DNA of 17,401 nt. It comes from CALARM01 sp964431735 (GTDB lineage: Bacteria > Vulcanimicrobiota > SpSt-956 > JAKJGF01). A program made the translations under genes and the position numbers. The notes beneath the pieces were generated by a model. The model was not told where the DNA came from. It made no database searches and was given only the letters and a program-made list of their open reading frames with translations. Location of the stretch: NCBI GenBank assembly GCA_964431735.1, contig CAYSLJ010000146.1, positions 1 through 17,401 on the forward strand, read 5' to 3'. The stretch's first letter is position 1; each line of letters begins with the position of its first letter. Positions 8,171 to 15,321 of the stretch are shown in pieces.

Positions 8171-8188
8171 GTGACGCATCACGCGAGG
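8171..8188. repeat. GTGACGC heptamer pair in a palindrome
   Basis: GTGACGC-ATCACGC-GAGG lies 29 nt upstream (minus strand) of the kinase start codon. The trailing GAGGAAGTAC..TTTAT also occurs, with changes, after the heptamers at 11822 and 15322, so the conserved unit is longer than the heptamers themselves. Confidence 0.6.
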
Positions 8189-8230
8189 AAGTACTTTATA
8201 GTTATTTTCATAACAATTCATAATTAATGA

Positions 8231-8291
8231 GTGAGTAGTGAATAGTGAGTGATTGCCATATTCTACTCACTATTCACCACTCACTATTCAC
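8231..8291. repeat. GTGANTN heptamer palindrome
   Basis: Three direct units GTGAGTA, GTGAATA, GTGAGTG (8231-8251) face four inverted units TACTCAC, TATTCAC, CACTCAC, TATTCAC (8264-8291). The arms can form a hairpin of about 20 bp. It lies between the histidine kinase and Ser/Thr kinase genes and might end or modulate minus-strand transcription. Confidence 0.75.
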
Positions 8292-8328
8292 TTAAATTCT
8301 AATAAGTTATGAAATACACTATAATTTA

Positions 8329-8444
8329 TCTGATTACCGGATATTGACTTCTTAATTTCGGTAAAAATAACGGGGAATCCTGTTTTTTATTTAAAAAATT
8401 ATGACAGGGATTATGGAATTTTATGACCCCTGCGATAATCAGAT
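8329..8444. repeat. Layered palindrome element
   Basis: Three nested inverted pairs share one centre: ATCTGATTA (8329-8337) with TAATCAGAT (8436-8444), GGGG (8372-8375) with CCCC (8427-8430), and AATCCTGT (8376-8383) with ACAGGGATT (8404-8412). The apex is TTTTTTATTTAAAAAA. On the minus strand it lies just after the histidine kinase gene, so it could act as a transcription terminator, or be another MITE-like unit. Confidence 0.55.
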
Positions 8445-8482
8445 TGGATTTATATGAGAAAATTGAAGGGTGACATTTACCC

Positions 8483-8506
8483 GTCACGTGCGCGTCACGC
8501 GTCACG
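8483..8506. repeat. GCGTCAC heptamers abutting the histidine kinase stop codon
   Basis: CGTCACGT is followed by two units of GCGTCAC (8492-8505). The array ends only two bases before the TAG stop codon (8508-8510, minus strand) of the histidine kinase gene, so it begins the 3' untranslated region of that mRNA. Confidence 0.65.
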
Positions 8507-8507
8507 T

Positions 8508-10775
8508 CTACACTGCAGGAATTAAATCATTGACAATTTCTATTAATTTATTTATATCAAAAGGTTTCTGTAATACAGGAAGTTCGTTTTTCTTTATAAA
8601 AGCCAGGTTTGTCTCATCTACCATTTCACCTGTAATATATATTAATTTCTTTAAAAGTGATGGTTTAATTTCAAGTAATGTTCTGTATAGTTTTTCTCCG
8701 CTCAAATTTGGCATTCTGTAATCAGATATAACCACATCAAAATCCATTTCTTTAATCAGTTCTATGGCCTTTTTCCCGTCTAAAGCCCCCTTTACTGTAT
8801 AGCCATGTTTTTTGAGAGAAGAAATTATTACGTCTACTATCAATGCTTCATCATCTACAACAAGTATAGACCCTGTCGGAGAGTTCTCTTTTAATTCCGA
8901 TATGACGTTTTCTTTTTCTTCTGTATCTGTTAATATGGAAACAGGTAAAGTGATTGTAAAGTCTGTGCCTTCCCCTAATTTACTTTTTACATTTATATCT
9001 CCGTTATGTTCTTTAATAATACCATAGGATATACTTAAACCCAGGCCTGTACCTTTACCGACTTCTTTAGTTGTATAAAAAGGATCGAATATTTTATTTA
9101 TATGTCTCGGAGCAATACCGGCACCGTCGTCTGAAAAGATTAAATTTATTTTATCATTTTCTCTTGTAACTCTTATTTTTATGTTGCCTTTATCTTTAAA
9201 ACTCAAAATAGCATCTGCTGCATTGTTTATTATATTTAAAATCACCTGCTGTATCTGATTTTCATCAACATAGACAGAGGGGAGATTGTCATCGAAATTT
9301 TTTATAATTTCTATATCTTTTCTTCCCAGATCATAATTTATCAATTCCAGAGTTTTTTCTATTAAGTCCAGAAGATCTACATTTCTCTTTTCTAATTTAT
9401 GGCTTCTGCTGAATACGGAAAGATTATAAATTATTTTTTTTGCTCTGTTGGATTGTTCCTGAATTTTTTTAAGTCTCTCTTTAAATTCATTTCCCAGAGA
9501 GGGGTCGTTTAAAAGCATATAACAGTATCCCATAATAATCGTTAAAGGATTATTCAGTTCATGGGCAATTCCTGCCACCAGTGTTCCGATTGCAGCCATT
9601 TTTGAAGATTGTATCAGTTGCTCTTCAAGGTTTTTTCTTTTTGTTATATCAGTTGCTATATGAATAATACCTTCTATTTCTCCGTTTTCGTTAAATATTG
9701 GAGATGCAGAGATGACAAATGTTCCGCCGAGTTTCTCACTTTTTATTTCTTTTTGAATACTTCTCTTGAATTTTATAACTTCATAACATGGAAATAGTTC
9801 TTCCTGGCCAAAGAGTGAACAGCAGCTTTTGCCTTCAATTTCAGAATGAGTCTTATTAAATTTTTTTGTAATTGCTTTATTTACCCTGACTATTTTGTCA
9901 TCCGTATTATGTATGGAAACCATGTCTTCTATTGAATCAAAGGTTTTTTCCCAGAGAATTTTAGAACGTTCAAGTTCTTCTGTTCTTGATTGAACTCTTT
10001 TTTCCAGGCTTATACCTGCTTCTTCCAGTTTTTCTACAAGTGCTCTTATTTCACTTATATCACGAAGAACTCCTATAATACCGGTGGTAATTCCATTTTT
10101 GTTAGTTACAGTAGATGTAGTAAGAAGAGCAGGAAATTTTTCTCCCGTTTTTTTTACAGCCATAACTTCACCATGCCAGTTACCTTTAAAACTGTTATTA
10201 TCTGAAGTTTCATAGAGAATTTCCGGACTTTTTCCCAGTAATTCCATTGGCCTGAATCGGAAGGTTTCTTCTGTCATTTTATTGTAAAAGATTATTCTCT
10301 GGGATACATCTGTAATTAAAACACTTTCTCCCACACTTGCAAGAGCATCTGATAGAAGAGAAATCTTTGTTGTTGTTTCTTCCGTATGTTGTTTTATAGT
10401 TTTTTTAAGCCTGTCTATATTGGAACTGAGTTTACTGGTTTCTCTCATATCCTTTCCTACTACAAGAATACCTCTGGCGTTATCGTCTCTGTCAAACATT
10501 ATAGAAGAAGAAAATTGAGCCGGTATTTTCTGATTATGAGAAGCTATAGAGACTAACTGTGGCCTGTGAAATTTCATTGTTTGAAATACATCTTCATCTT
10601 TTCCGAATATCATGCTGAGAGGTTTTCCGGTTAAATCTTCTCTATTCCATGACAATAAATCCAGAAGCGTTTTATTTACTGTTATTATCTTACTTTCAAG
10701 ATCTGTGATAATAATAAAATCACTTAATTGATCTGTTATAAATTCAAATATTTCTTCTGTAACTGGAAAAAACAT
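8508..10775 (-). CDS. Soluble hybrid histidine kinase (PAS-PAS-PAS-HisKA-HATPase-REC)
   Basis: 755 residues without a transmembrane segment, so a cytoplasmic sensor. Three PAS domains lie at about 5-115, 140-245 and 275-380; the second and third end in the PAC-like DISEIR and DITKRK. A coiled-coil linker occupies about 245-275. The dimerisation and phosphoacceptor helix carries GIAHELNNPL with His405. The ATPase domain has the N box (IINNAADA, about 515-522), DDGAGIAP (549-556), FDPFYTTK (563-570) and GKGTGLGLS (573-581). The C-terminal receiver (about 635-755) has Asp641-Asp642, phosphoacceptor Asp685 in ISDYRMPN, Thr715 and Lys737. All residues needed for phosphorelay are present. There is no output domain, so the phosphate must pass to a separate Hpt or regulator, not seen here. 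AAGGGG upstream on the minus strand supports the start. Confidence 0.95.
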   Translation of the reverse strand: MFFPVTEEIFEFITDQLSDFIIITDLESKIITVNKTLLDLLSWNREDLTGKPLSMIFGKDEDVFQTMKFHRPQLVSIASHNQKIPAQFSSSIMFDRDDNARGILVVGKDMRETSKLSSNIDRLKKTIKQHTEETTTKISLLSDALASVGESVLITDVSQRIIFYNKMTEETFRFRPMELLGKSPEILYETSDNNSFKGNWHGEVMAVKKTGEKFPALLTTSTVTNKNGITTGIIGVLRDISEIRALVEKLEEAGISLEKRVQSRTEELERSKILWEKTFDSIEDMVSIHNTDDKIVRVNKAITKKFNKTHSEIEGKSCCSLFGQEELFPCYEVIKFKRSIQKEIKSEKLGGTFVISASPIFNENGEIEGIIHIATDITKRKNLEEQLIQSSKMAAIGTLVAGIAHELNNPLTIIMGYCYMLLNDPSLGNEFKERLKKIQEQSNRAKKIIYNLSVFSRSHKLEKRNVDLLDLIEKTLELINYDLGRKDIEIIKNFDDNLPSVYVDENQIQQVILNIINNAADAILSFKDKGNIKIRVTRENDKINLIFSDDGAGIAPRHINKIFDPFYTTKEVGKGTGLGLSISYGIIKEHNGDINVKSKLGEGTDFTITLPVSILTDTEEKENVISELKENSPTGSILVVDDEALIVDVIISSLKKHGYTVKGALDGKKAIELIKEMDFDVVISDYRMPNLSGEKLYRTLLEIKPSLLKKLIYITGEMVDETNLAFIKKNELPVLQKPFDINKLIEIVNDLIPAV

Positions 10776-10916
10776 AAAACATTTCCCCTTTAAAATGATA
10801 TAGACAGGTAAAAATAATCATTCTCAGTATATATGAAAAAATTCATTGTAACTTATCACTATTATAAAATATTTTAATTAATTTTACAATAGTAAAAAAG
10901 TTTGGTACAGACTGTT

Positions 10917-11132
10917 AATTGCGTTTAAAAATGACAGGTGATTTTACATACAAGGGAAAAAGAAATTTGTTATAGAATATTCAGAGTGAAAAGTGAAAGG
11001 TGAAAAGTGAATAAAATAAGACATTACCTGCCATTCACTATTCACTACTCACTATTCACTAATTACAGATTTATATGCATTAACTATAATTTTCAGTAAA
11101 GGTGAATTTACCTGTCGTAAAAAAACGCAATC
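10917..11132. mobile_element. 216-bp MITE-like element with heptamer palindrome core and 9-bp flanking repeat
   Basis: The left end ATTGCGTTTAAAAATGACAG (10918-10937) pairs imperfectly with the right end CTGTCGTAAAAAAACGCAAT (11112-11131). Exact copies of CAGACTGTT lie on both sides (10908-10916 and 11133-11141), consistent with a target-site duplication. Inside, GTGAAAA, GTGAAAG, GTGAAAA, GTGAATA (10986-11013) face ATTCACT, ATTCACT, ACTCACT, ATTCACT (11033-11060). The left half also occurs inverted at about 2540-2614. No open reading frame or transposase is present. Confidence 0.75.
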
Positions 11133-11235
11133 CAGACTGTTTTCATAGTTTTATTTTCAGGCATTACGGTTTATGCATTAGTTTATTTGTTACCGATCCA
11201 GACAAGTTATTACCCATCTCTGAAACCTGAATAAA

Positions 11236-11367
11236 ATGGCCAAAGTCGAGTTGAAGATGAGTTGTAAACTGAATAAATGTAATAATGCAGCAGTCTGTAA
11301 GAACAGATTATGTTGTACGAGGATTATAGATTTTTCTGAACTGACATATGAAACTGGGAATTTATAA
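11236..11367 (+). CDS. Possible small cysteine-rich protein
   Basis: A 43-codon frame from ATG 11236 (or 36 codons from ATG 11257) with the cysteine pattern CKLNKCNNAAVCKNRLCC, five cysteines in 18 residues, recalling a small metal-binding peptide. There is no convincing ribosome binding site before either ATG. Its second half lies in a DNA repeat (11313-11336, also at 199-222 on the opposite strand), which lowers confidence. It may instead be a degraded remnant. The rest of the 10776-11381 gap holds the element at 10917-11132 and no other gene. Confidence 0.25.
   Translation: MAKVELKMSCKLNKCNNAAVCKNRLCCTRIIDFSELTYETGNL
11313..11336. repeat. Partial copy of the 183-296 repeat
   Basis: TTGTACGAGGATT followed by ATAGATTTTTC matches the reverse complement of 199-222 with one mismatch. 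The remaining arms of that element are not found here, so it is a fragment. Confidence 0.6.
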
Positions 11368-11381
11368 ATTGTAGGAGTAAA

Positions 11382-11579
11382 TCAGATGTTTTTTTCCTGA
11401 GTAACAGAAATTTCTTCTTTTGCTCCCTTTGATGCTTTCTTGAATTCACTCAGAGCTTTCCCTATACCTTTGCCCACATCCGGTAATTTTCCCGGACCAA
11501 AAATTATCAGGGCTATAACGAGTATTATAAGCCATTCCGTAGGACCAGGCATTGTAATAAAAGATAACAATTGTAACAT
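11382..11579 (-). CDS. tatA: Twin-arginine translocase subunit TatA/TatE
   Basis: 65 residues with the canonical TatA layout: a short periplasmic N-terminus with PTEW, one transmembrane helix (about 15-29, LIILVIALIIFGPGK), the FGPGKLP hinge, an amphipathic helix (VGKGIGKALSEFKKASKG) and a charged tail. TatA oligomers help move folded proteins with twin-arginine signals across the inner membrane, working with TatC. No tatB or tatC is present nearby. AGGAGCC about 7 nt upstream supports the first ATG; the internal ATG before PGPTEW would also give a normal-looking TatA but lacks a ribosome binding site. It has its own promoter and is probably monocistronic. Confidence 0.92.
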   Translation of the reverse strand: MLQLLSFITMPGPTEWLIILVIALIIFGPGKLPDVGKGIGKALSEFKKASKGAKEEISVTQEKNI

Positions 11580-11621
11580 AAAAGGCTCCTCCTTGTGAGA
11601 GATACTTCTCTTTTCCTCTGA

Positions 11622-11650
11622 ATTATAACACAGTCAATACTTATAGGCAA
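11622..11650 (-). promoter_or_regulatory. Sigma70-type promoter of tatA
   Basis: On the minus strand TTGCCT (11645-11650) is followed after 17 nt by TATAAT (11622-11627), preceded by TG one base upstream (extended -10). Transcription would start about 35 nt before the tatA ATG. Confidence 0.6.
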
Positions 11651-11783
11651 TAACTATCCGGTAGAACTTGTAATAATAATAAAATTCCTGTATAATTTAA
11701 AAATATAGAATTTGTAGTTTTTACGGCGTGAAATCTGCTTTTATAGTTATTTAAAGATTGTAGATACTGTGATATGGAAATTA

Positions 11784-11884
11784 CCTGTGTAAGCATAAAT
11801 AATACATATATATATTCTCTCGTGACGCGTGACCGGTGGCGAGAGGAACACGTTTATTAAATGCTTATGCTCAGGTCAGTAAAA
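11784..11884. mobile_element. 100-bp MITE-like element, uninterrupted version
   Basis: The left end TTACCTGTGTAAGCATAA and the right end TTATGCTCAGGTCAGTAA are imperfect inverted repeats. The centre holds CTCTCGTGACGC and GTGACCGG heptamers followed by GAGAGG. The same two halves flank the insertion at 3690-3899. It ends about 40 bp upstream of the start codon of the PilT-like gene, so it is likely part of that gene's 5' region. Confidence 0.7.
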
Positions 11885-11924
11885 ACTCAAGAAAATGAAA
11901 CCTGATTTTAGGAGTTTACATAAT

Positions 11925-13013
11925 ATGGATTTTTTAAAAGAATTAAAGTTTTTTACAGATGCTATAGAACTTGGAGCTTCTGATTTGCATGTATCTTCAG
12001 GAGAGGTACCTATGATGAGAATTCATGGGATCCTGGAAAAAACAGAATACAGTCCTCTTACTGCCGAAGAGGTAGATGAAATAATAAAACGTTTGACTAC
12101 AAGCTATCAAAAAGGACAGTTTTACGGAGAAATTCCCTGGGAACTGGATTTCAGTGTTGATGTGCCGGAACTGGCAAGGTTCAGAGCAAATATATTCAGG
12201 CAGAATAAAGGAAATTCTCTTGTTATGAGAGTTATTCCAAAGGCAATACCGACATCTGATGAATTATATTTACCTCACGTCGTAAAAAGTCTTGCAAGAA
12301 AAGAGAGCGGTCTTGTACTTGTTACAGGCAGTAACGGATGCGGTAAAAGTACTACTCTGGCATCAATGATAGATTTAATAAATCAGGAAAAAGAATATCA
12401 TATTATTACAATAGAACAGCCAATTGAATTTCTTTTTCAATCCAATAACTCCCTTATAAATCAGAGAGAAGTTACAGGTCATTCTCAGACTTTTGCGACA
12501 GCCATTAAAAGTGCCCTGAGAGAAGACGCAAATGCTGTATTAATAAGTGAAATTCGGGATGCTGAAACAGCAGAATGGACTCTCAGGGCATCCCTTACAG
12601 GGCTTATGGTATTTGCATCACTTCATACGAGAAATGCTACGGAAACAATTGAACATTTTATCAATTTTTTCCCTCCCGATCAGCATCAGAGTGTAAGGGT
12701 TTTATTATCAGACTTTCTTCAGGGTATAATTTCCCAGACTCTTGTTCCTCTTAAAGACAGAAGAGGAAGGATAGTTGCCACAGAGATTTTACTGGTTAAT
12801 AATGTGGTACGTAACATAATAAGAGATAATAAGATGCATATGCTTTACTCTACCATTCAGAGCAGCAGAAAAGAAGGTATGTGGACTCTCGATCAGAATC
12901 TTCTGGAACTTATAGAAAAAGGTTATATCAGTTTCCAGGAAGCATATAAAAGAGCCGTAGATAAAAGCGTATTCGATGTCTATGAAGAAAGACAGAAACA
13001 CAATCCTAAATAA
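11925..13013 (+). CDS. PilT-family secretion ATPase (divergent)
   Basis: 362 residues from ATG 11925, which has AGGAG 10 nt upstream; an in-frame ATG at 11895 has no ribosome binding site and adds 10 residues without family similarity. The N-terminal PAS-like domain begins with the typical GASDLHV. The ATPase core has Walker A GSNGCGKST (135-143), an EQPIE motif (164-168) where PilT has EDPIE, a Walker B ISEIRD with Glu209 where PilT has VGEMRD, and the His box as TGLMVFASLHT. VVRNIIRDNK corresponds to the C-terminal AIRNLIRE segment. The fold and nucleotide site are intact, but several otherwise near-invariant positions differ, so this may be a specialised paralogue (PilU-like) rather than the main type IV pilus retraction motor. 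No other pilus genes are in the window. Confidence 0.88.
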   Translation: MDFLKELKFFTDAIELGASDLHVSSGEVPMMRIHGILEKTEYSPLTAEEVDEIIKRLTTSYQKGQFYGEIPWELDFSVDVPELARFRANIFRQNKGNSLVMRVIPKAIPTSDELYLPHVVKSLARKESGLVLVTGSNGCGKSTTLASMIDLINQEKEYHIITIEQPIEFLFQSNNSLINQREVTGHSQTFATAIKSALREDANAVLISEIRDAETAEWTLRASLTGLMVFASLHTRNATETIEHFINFFPPDQHQSVRVLLSDFLQGIISQTLVPLKDRRGRIVATEILLVNNVVRNIIRDNKMHMLYSTIQSSRKEGMWTLDQNLLELIEKGYISFQEAYKRAVDKSVFDVYEERQKHNPK

Positions 13014-13071
13014 GTTCAGAGGTTTCAATATTATAGCTTACTGGAAAATAATAATACTATAGAATTATGTA

Positions 13072-13356
13072 TTAGCGTTTAATTACTCCATTTGGATCTG
13101 ACCAGTCCCATCTAAGGCAATGAGGTAAAAAATCACCCCAGAAATAATTCCATTTATGGGATATATTGTCCAGTATTATCATCAGGGTAGGTCTCCAGGA
13201 GGGAACTATGTACATTACCAGTGCCGCTAATCCAAGTAAAATTATAGGCCATGCAAGACAGCCGAAGGATTCGAAAAATTTACCTATTTCAGGATGTCTC
13301 TGAAAAAAATGTTTCTTATTCTTGAATTTACTTTCTTTAGTCAGGGGAGTATACAT
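13072..13356 (-). CDS. Small membrane protein of unknown function
   Basis: 94 residues. A basic, His-containing N-terminus (about 1-30) precedes one clear membrane helix (about 32-52, CLAWPIILLGLAALVMYIVP). The rest is Trp-rich (WNYFWG, LRWDW) and may include a second, shorter amphipathic segment. AAGGAG about 7 nt upstream on the minus strand supports the start. It converges with the PilT-like gene, 58 bp away. I do not recognise a family. It could belong to the envelope, but nothing in the context specifies a role. Confidence 0.6.
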   Translation of the reverse strand: MYTPLTKESKFKNKKHFFQRHPEIGKFFESFGCLAWPIILLGLAALVMYIVPSWRPTLMIILDNISHKWNYFWGDFLPHCLRWDWSDPNGVIKR

Positions 13357-13438
13357 ACAATTCTCCTTACTTTGATTATATAAATACTATACTTTTCTAT
13401 ATTTTTGCAGATTTCTTAAAAACAGTTGTAATTCTTAA

Positions 13439-13478
13439 ATGTAAGGCTAATTAGCTAATAGCTATTTGAGCCTTACAT
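13439..13478. repeat. Long hairpin between divergent genes
   Basis: ATGTAAGGCT (13439-13448) pairs perfectly with AGCCTTACAT (13469-13478). The stem continues inward through AATTAGCT and AGCTATTT with one mismatch and one bulge, leaving a 3-nt loop. There is no directly adjacent T-run on either side. It could be a terminator for antisense read-through, an operator or a small mobile repeat. The wider 13357-13640 stretch is very AT-rich, has a perfect 12-bp palindrome (AAACTATAGTTT, 13526-13537) and no gene. Confidence 0.5.
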
Positions 13479-13639
13479 AATTTAATTTAACTATGTAAGA
13501 AATTGTAATTTTTTTTAAAAGTGCAAAACTATAGTTTATATTATAAAGGATAAATATATTTTTTTAAATATTTTTTTAAATTAATTTTTGAAAATAGCAG
13601 GAGAGTTTATTGGAATTTTAGAATTTTATATTCCTGGGG

Positions 13640-13687
13640 AAAGCCCACTTATTTAGCTGCCAGTTAATGTACAGCTCAGGCTTTTTC
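13640..13687 (+). terminator. Rho-independent terminator-like hairpin
   Basis: AAAGCC (13640-13645) pairs with GGCTTT (13679-13684), and inside AGCTG (13655-13659) pairs with CAGCT (13672-13676); TTTTTC follows at once. The T-run touches the -35 box of the promoter at 13688, so this hairpin may insulate that promoter from upstream transcription. Confidence 0.5.
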
Positions 13688-13717
13688 TTGACTTCCTCAT
13701 TTTATCTATGTTATACT
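13688..13717 (+). promoter_or_regulatory. Strong sigma70-type promoter
   Basis: TTGACT (13688-13693), 18-nt spacer, TATACT (13712-13717). The expected start of transcription is about 13722-13724, exactly where the paired region of the leader RNA begins. Confidence 0.75.
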
Positions 13718-13721
13718 TTTT

Positions 13722-13855
13722 GGATACCTGCGGGGCGTAGGGAATTAACGTCTGGGGAGATTGAACCACTGTTGGACAGCCCTTTCAGGGTTGTATAACC
13801 CGGTAAGTTCGCTCGATGAACCAGGAATCCTACGAATTTATTCGCAGGTAGCTCA
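13722..13855 (+). ncRNA. Unclassified structured RNA or 5' leader
   Basis: The ends pair: TACCTGCG (13725-13732) with CGCAGGTA (13843-13850), then, after an internal loop, CGTAGG (13736-13741) with CCTACG (13829-13834). Between them are possible hairpins CTGT..ACAG, CCCT..AGGG or the competing GGGTT..AACCC, and GTTC..GAAC. The two middle hairpins share AGGG and exclude each other, as in a switch. The region is less AT-rich than its surroundings, contains no open reading frame, and ends 27 nt before the ATG of the next gene, with no terminator between. It may be a cis-acting leader (riboswitch-like) or a stable small RNA with read-through. I could not match it to 6S, SRP, tmRNA or any common riboswitch from memory. 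Confidence 0.6.
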
Positions 13856-13876
13856 CTAATGAAAGGAGCAATATAA

Positions 13877-15283
13877 ATGAGCATGGTGTGGATAGCCCAG
13901 CACAGATTAGCAGTAGAAGTACCGGAAGGACTCGGAGATGCTATAATTGAAGGACTCAGTAAAGACTATAAACCTCTTATATCTGAAATTAAAAGAGGTT
14001 ACTGGGAAAGACTTGGATTAAAATTAGATAGATCCAGCGCGCCAATTTATCTGGAACAGGAAGTATATGAAACTCTTTTCCCCGATAGAGAAGTATTGAT
14101 TGGCGGAGAAATTTTCATAAGAGCCGACGGCTCATTCCATTATTTAAAAATACCTTCATGGGACGAGATAGAAATAGGCTGTATTTCGCCTCAGGCATCT
14201 AATATAGATGATTACTGGAAATTCTGTGAAGCAGTTCTTCATATCATAACAGAGGTTACAGGTAAAAAAGACCTTAAATGGGAGCTTGTAACGGCAGTAA
14301 ATCAGAATTTCTGGCAGGCAAGTAAGACTATGGAAGAAGTTTCTCCTACAGAACTAGACTTTAAAGCAAGCGTGGAACTGGAAAATAAAGAAGGACATCA
14401 GCTTCTTAAAAAGATAAGAGATGTTAATAATATTCTTTTAAATAAACTTATGGATGTAGAAAATCGCGACGATGTCCAGAAATTGATACAGAAATTTGAA
14501 GGTATGGGTCTTATTATAAAAGATTTTGTTGTATTCTGTAAACAGCATGGACAGCAGATTTTCCGTGTTAATTCGAAATCTGCCATAGAGGAAGCTTCTG
14601 AAAAAGGTTTCTCCTGTTTCCTGTGCGGTAAAGCTATTTCCGATGAGCGTATAGATGAATTAATAACCTGTTCCGATTTTGGGAAAACCCTTATGGACAG
14701 AAATTACTGGATGCCGGTAAGACTCATACAGGCTCTGCAGAAGCTTGGCATTAAACCGACTCAATACTTTATTGATTTTGGTGAGGGAGATGACGATATA
14801 GATTTATTCCTTGTCCATAATAACCGTCTCCTTATGTTTGAAATGACTGATAGAAAATTTTCTCTCAAGCATGCCTTCCTTTTCAGTGCAAAAAATGCAA
14901 CCTTTGATGTGGACAGTGCTATATTGATTTCTACTGAAAAGGTGCCTGTCCTTATGCAGCAGCACCTTCAGCAGGCCAACCAGGATACGGATCTGAAATT
15001 TATAGAAGGTTTCCATGGCCTTGATGCAAACATAGAAGCAATATTGATTGAAAAACAGCGGGAAAGCATTACATCCATCATAGAAGATTTTGTATGCCTT
15101 ACTTCTGTAAATTTGCAGGGACTTCTTTTGAAGAGTATTAACCCGAATTATAAAGATATGGAAATGGAGAAAAAACCTGATATGGCTCATGACGATCAGG
15201 AAAAACCGAAGAAAAAGAAGAAAAAGAAAAAGAAGAAGGATAAAGATGGGCCTGTTATGCTTGAATTAGCCAAAGAAGCTTAG
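13877..15283 (+). CDS. Unrecognised protein with CxxC motif, nuclease-like patch and poly-lysine tail
   Basis: 468 residues with no signal peptide or membrane helix. Residues 1-150 are mixed alpha/beta and unassigned; 160-215 are mostly helical. Residues about 195-270 look like a small helical DNA-binding or winged-helix unit ending in SCFLCGK (Cys247, Cys250) with Cys265 further on; a fourth zinc ligand is not obvious. Residues 305-330 read DDDIDLFLVHNNRLLMFEMT, matching the D..(15)..ExK pattern of PD-(D/E)XK nucleases (as in NERD, Mrr and Card1/Can2 types), except that the Lys is Thr324. The C-terminus has an unbroken run of lysines (about 445-454), suggesting nucleic-acid binding. The start has AAAGGAG 8 nt upstream. 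It is the only gene directly behind the structured leader. The function is unknown and the nuclease-fold reading is an inference. Confidence 0.7.
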   Translation: MSMVWIAQHRLAVEVPEGLGDAIIEGLSKDYKPLISEIKRGYWERLGLKLDRSSAPIYLEQEVYETLFPDREVLIGGEIFIRADGSFHYLKIPSWDEIEIGCISPQASNIDDYWKFCEAVLHIITEVTGKKDLKWELVTAVNQNFWQASKTMEEVSPTELDFKASVELENKEGHQLLKKIRDVNNILLNKLMDVENRDDVQKLIQKFEGMGLIIKDFVVFCKQHGQQIFRVNSKSAIEEASEKGFSCFLCGKAISDERIDELITCSDFGKTLMDRNYWMPVRLIQALQKLGIKPTQYFIDFGEGDDDIDLFLVHNNRLLMFEMTDRKFSLKHAFLFSAKNATFDVDSAILISTEKVPVLMQQHLQQANQDTDLKFIEGFHGLDANIEAILIEKQRESITSIIEDFVCLTSVNLQGLLLKSINPNYKDMEMEKKPDMAHDDQEKPKKKKKKKKKKDKDGPVMLELAKEA

Positions 15284-15321
15284 GAACGATAATTAAATAA
15301 CTGTCTCAAATATATTAAATC

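Noticed and set aside
11895..11924. First ATG of the PilT-like gene
   Set aside because: No ribosome binding site; ATG 11925 has AGGAG 10 nt upstream and fits the family N-terminus.
13722..13855. TPP riboswitch or 6S RNA
   Set aside because: GCGTAGGGAA resembles the 3' part of TPP riboswitches but lies at the 5' end here and the CTGAGA element is absent; the length and internal sequence do not fit 6S RNA as I know it.
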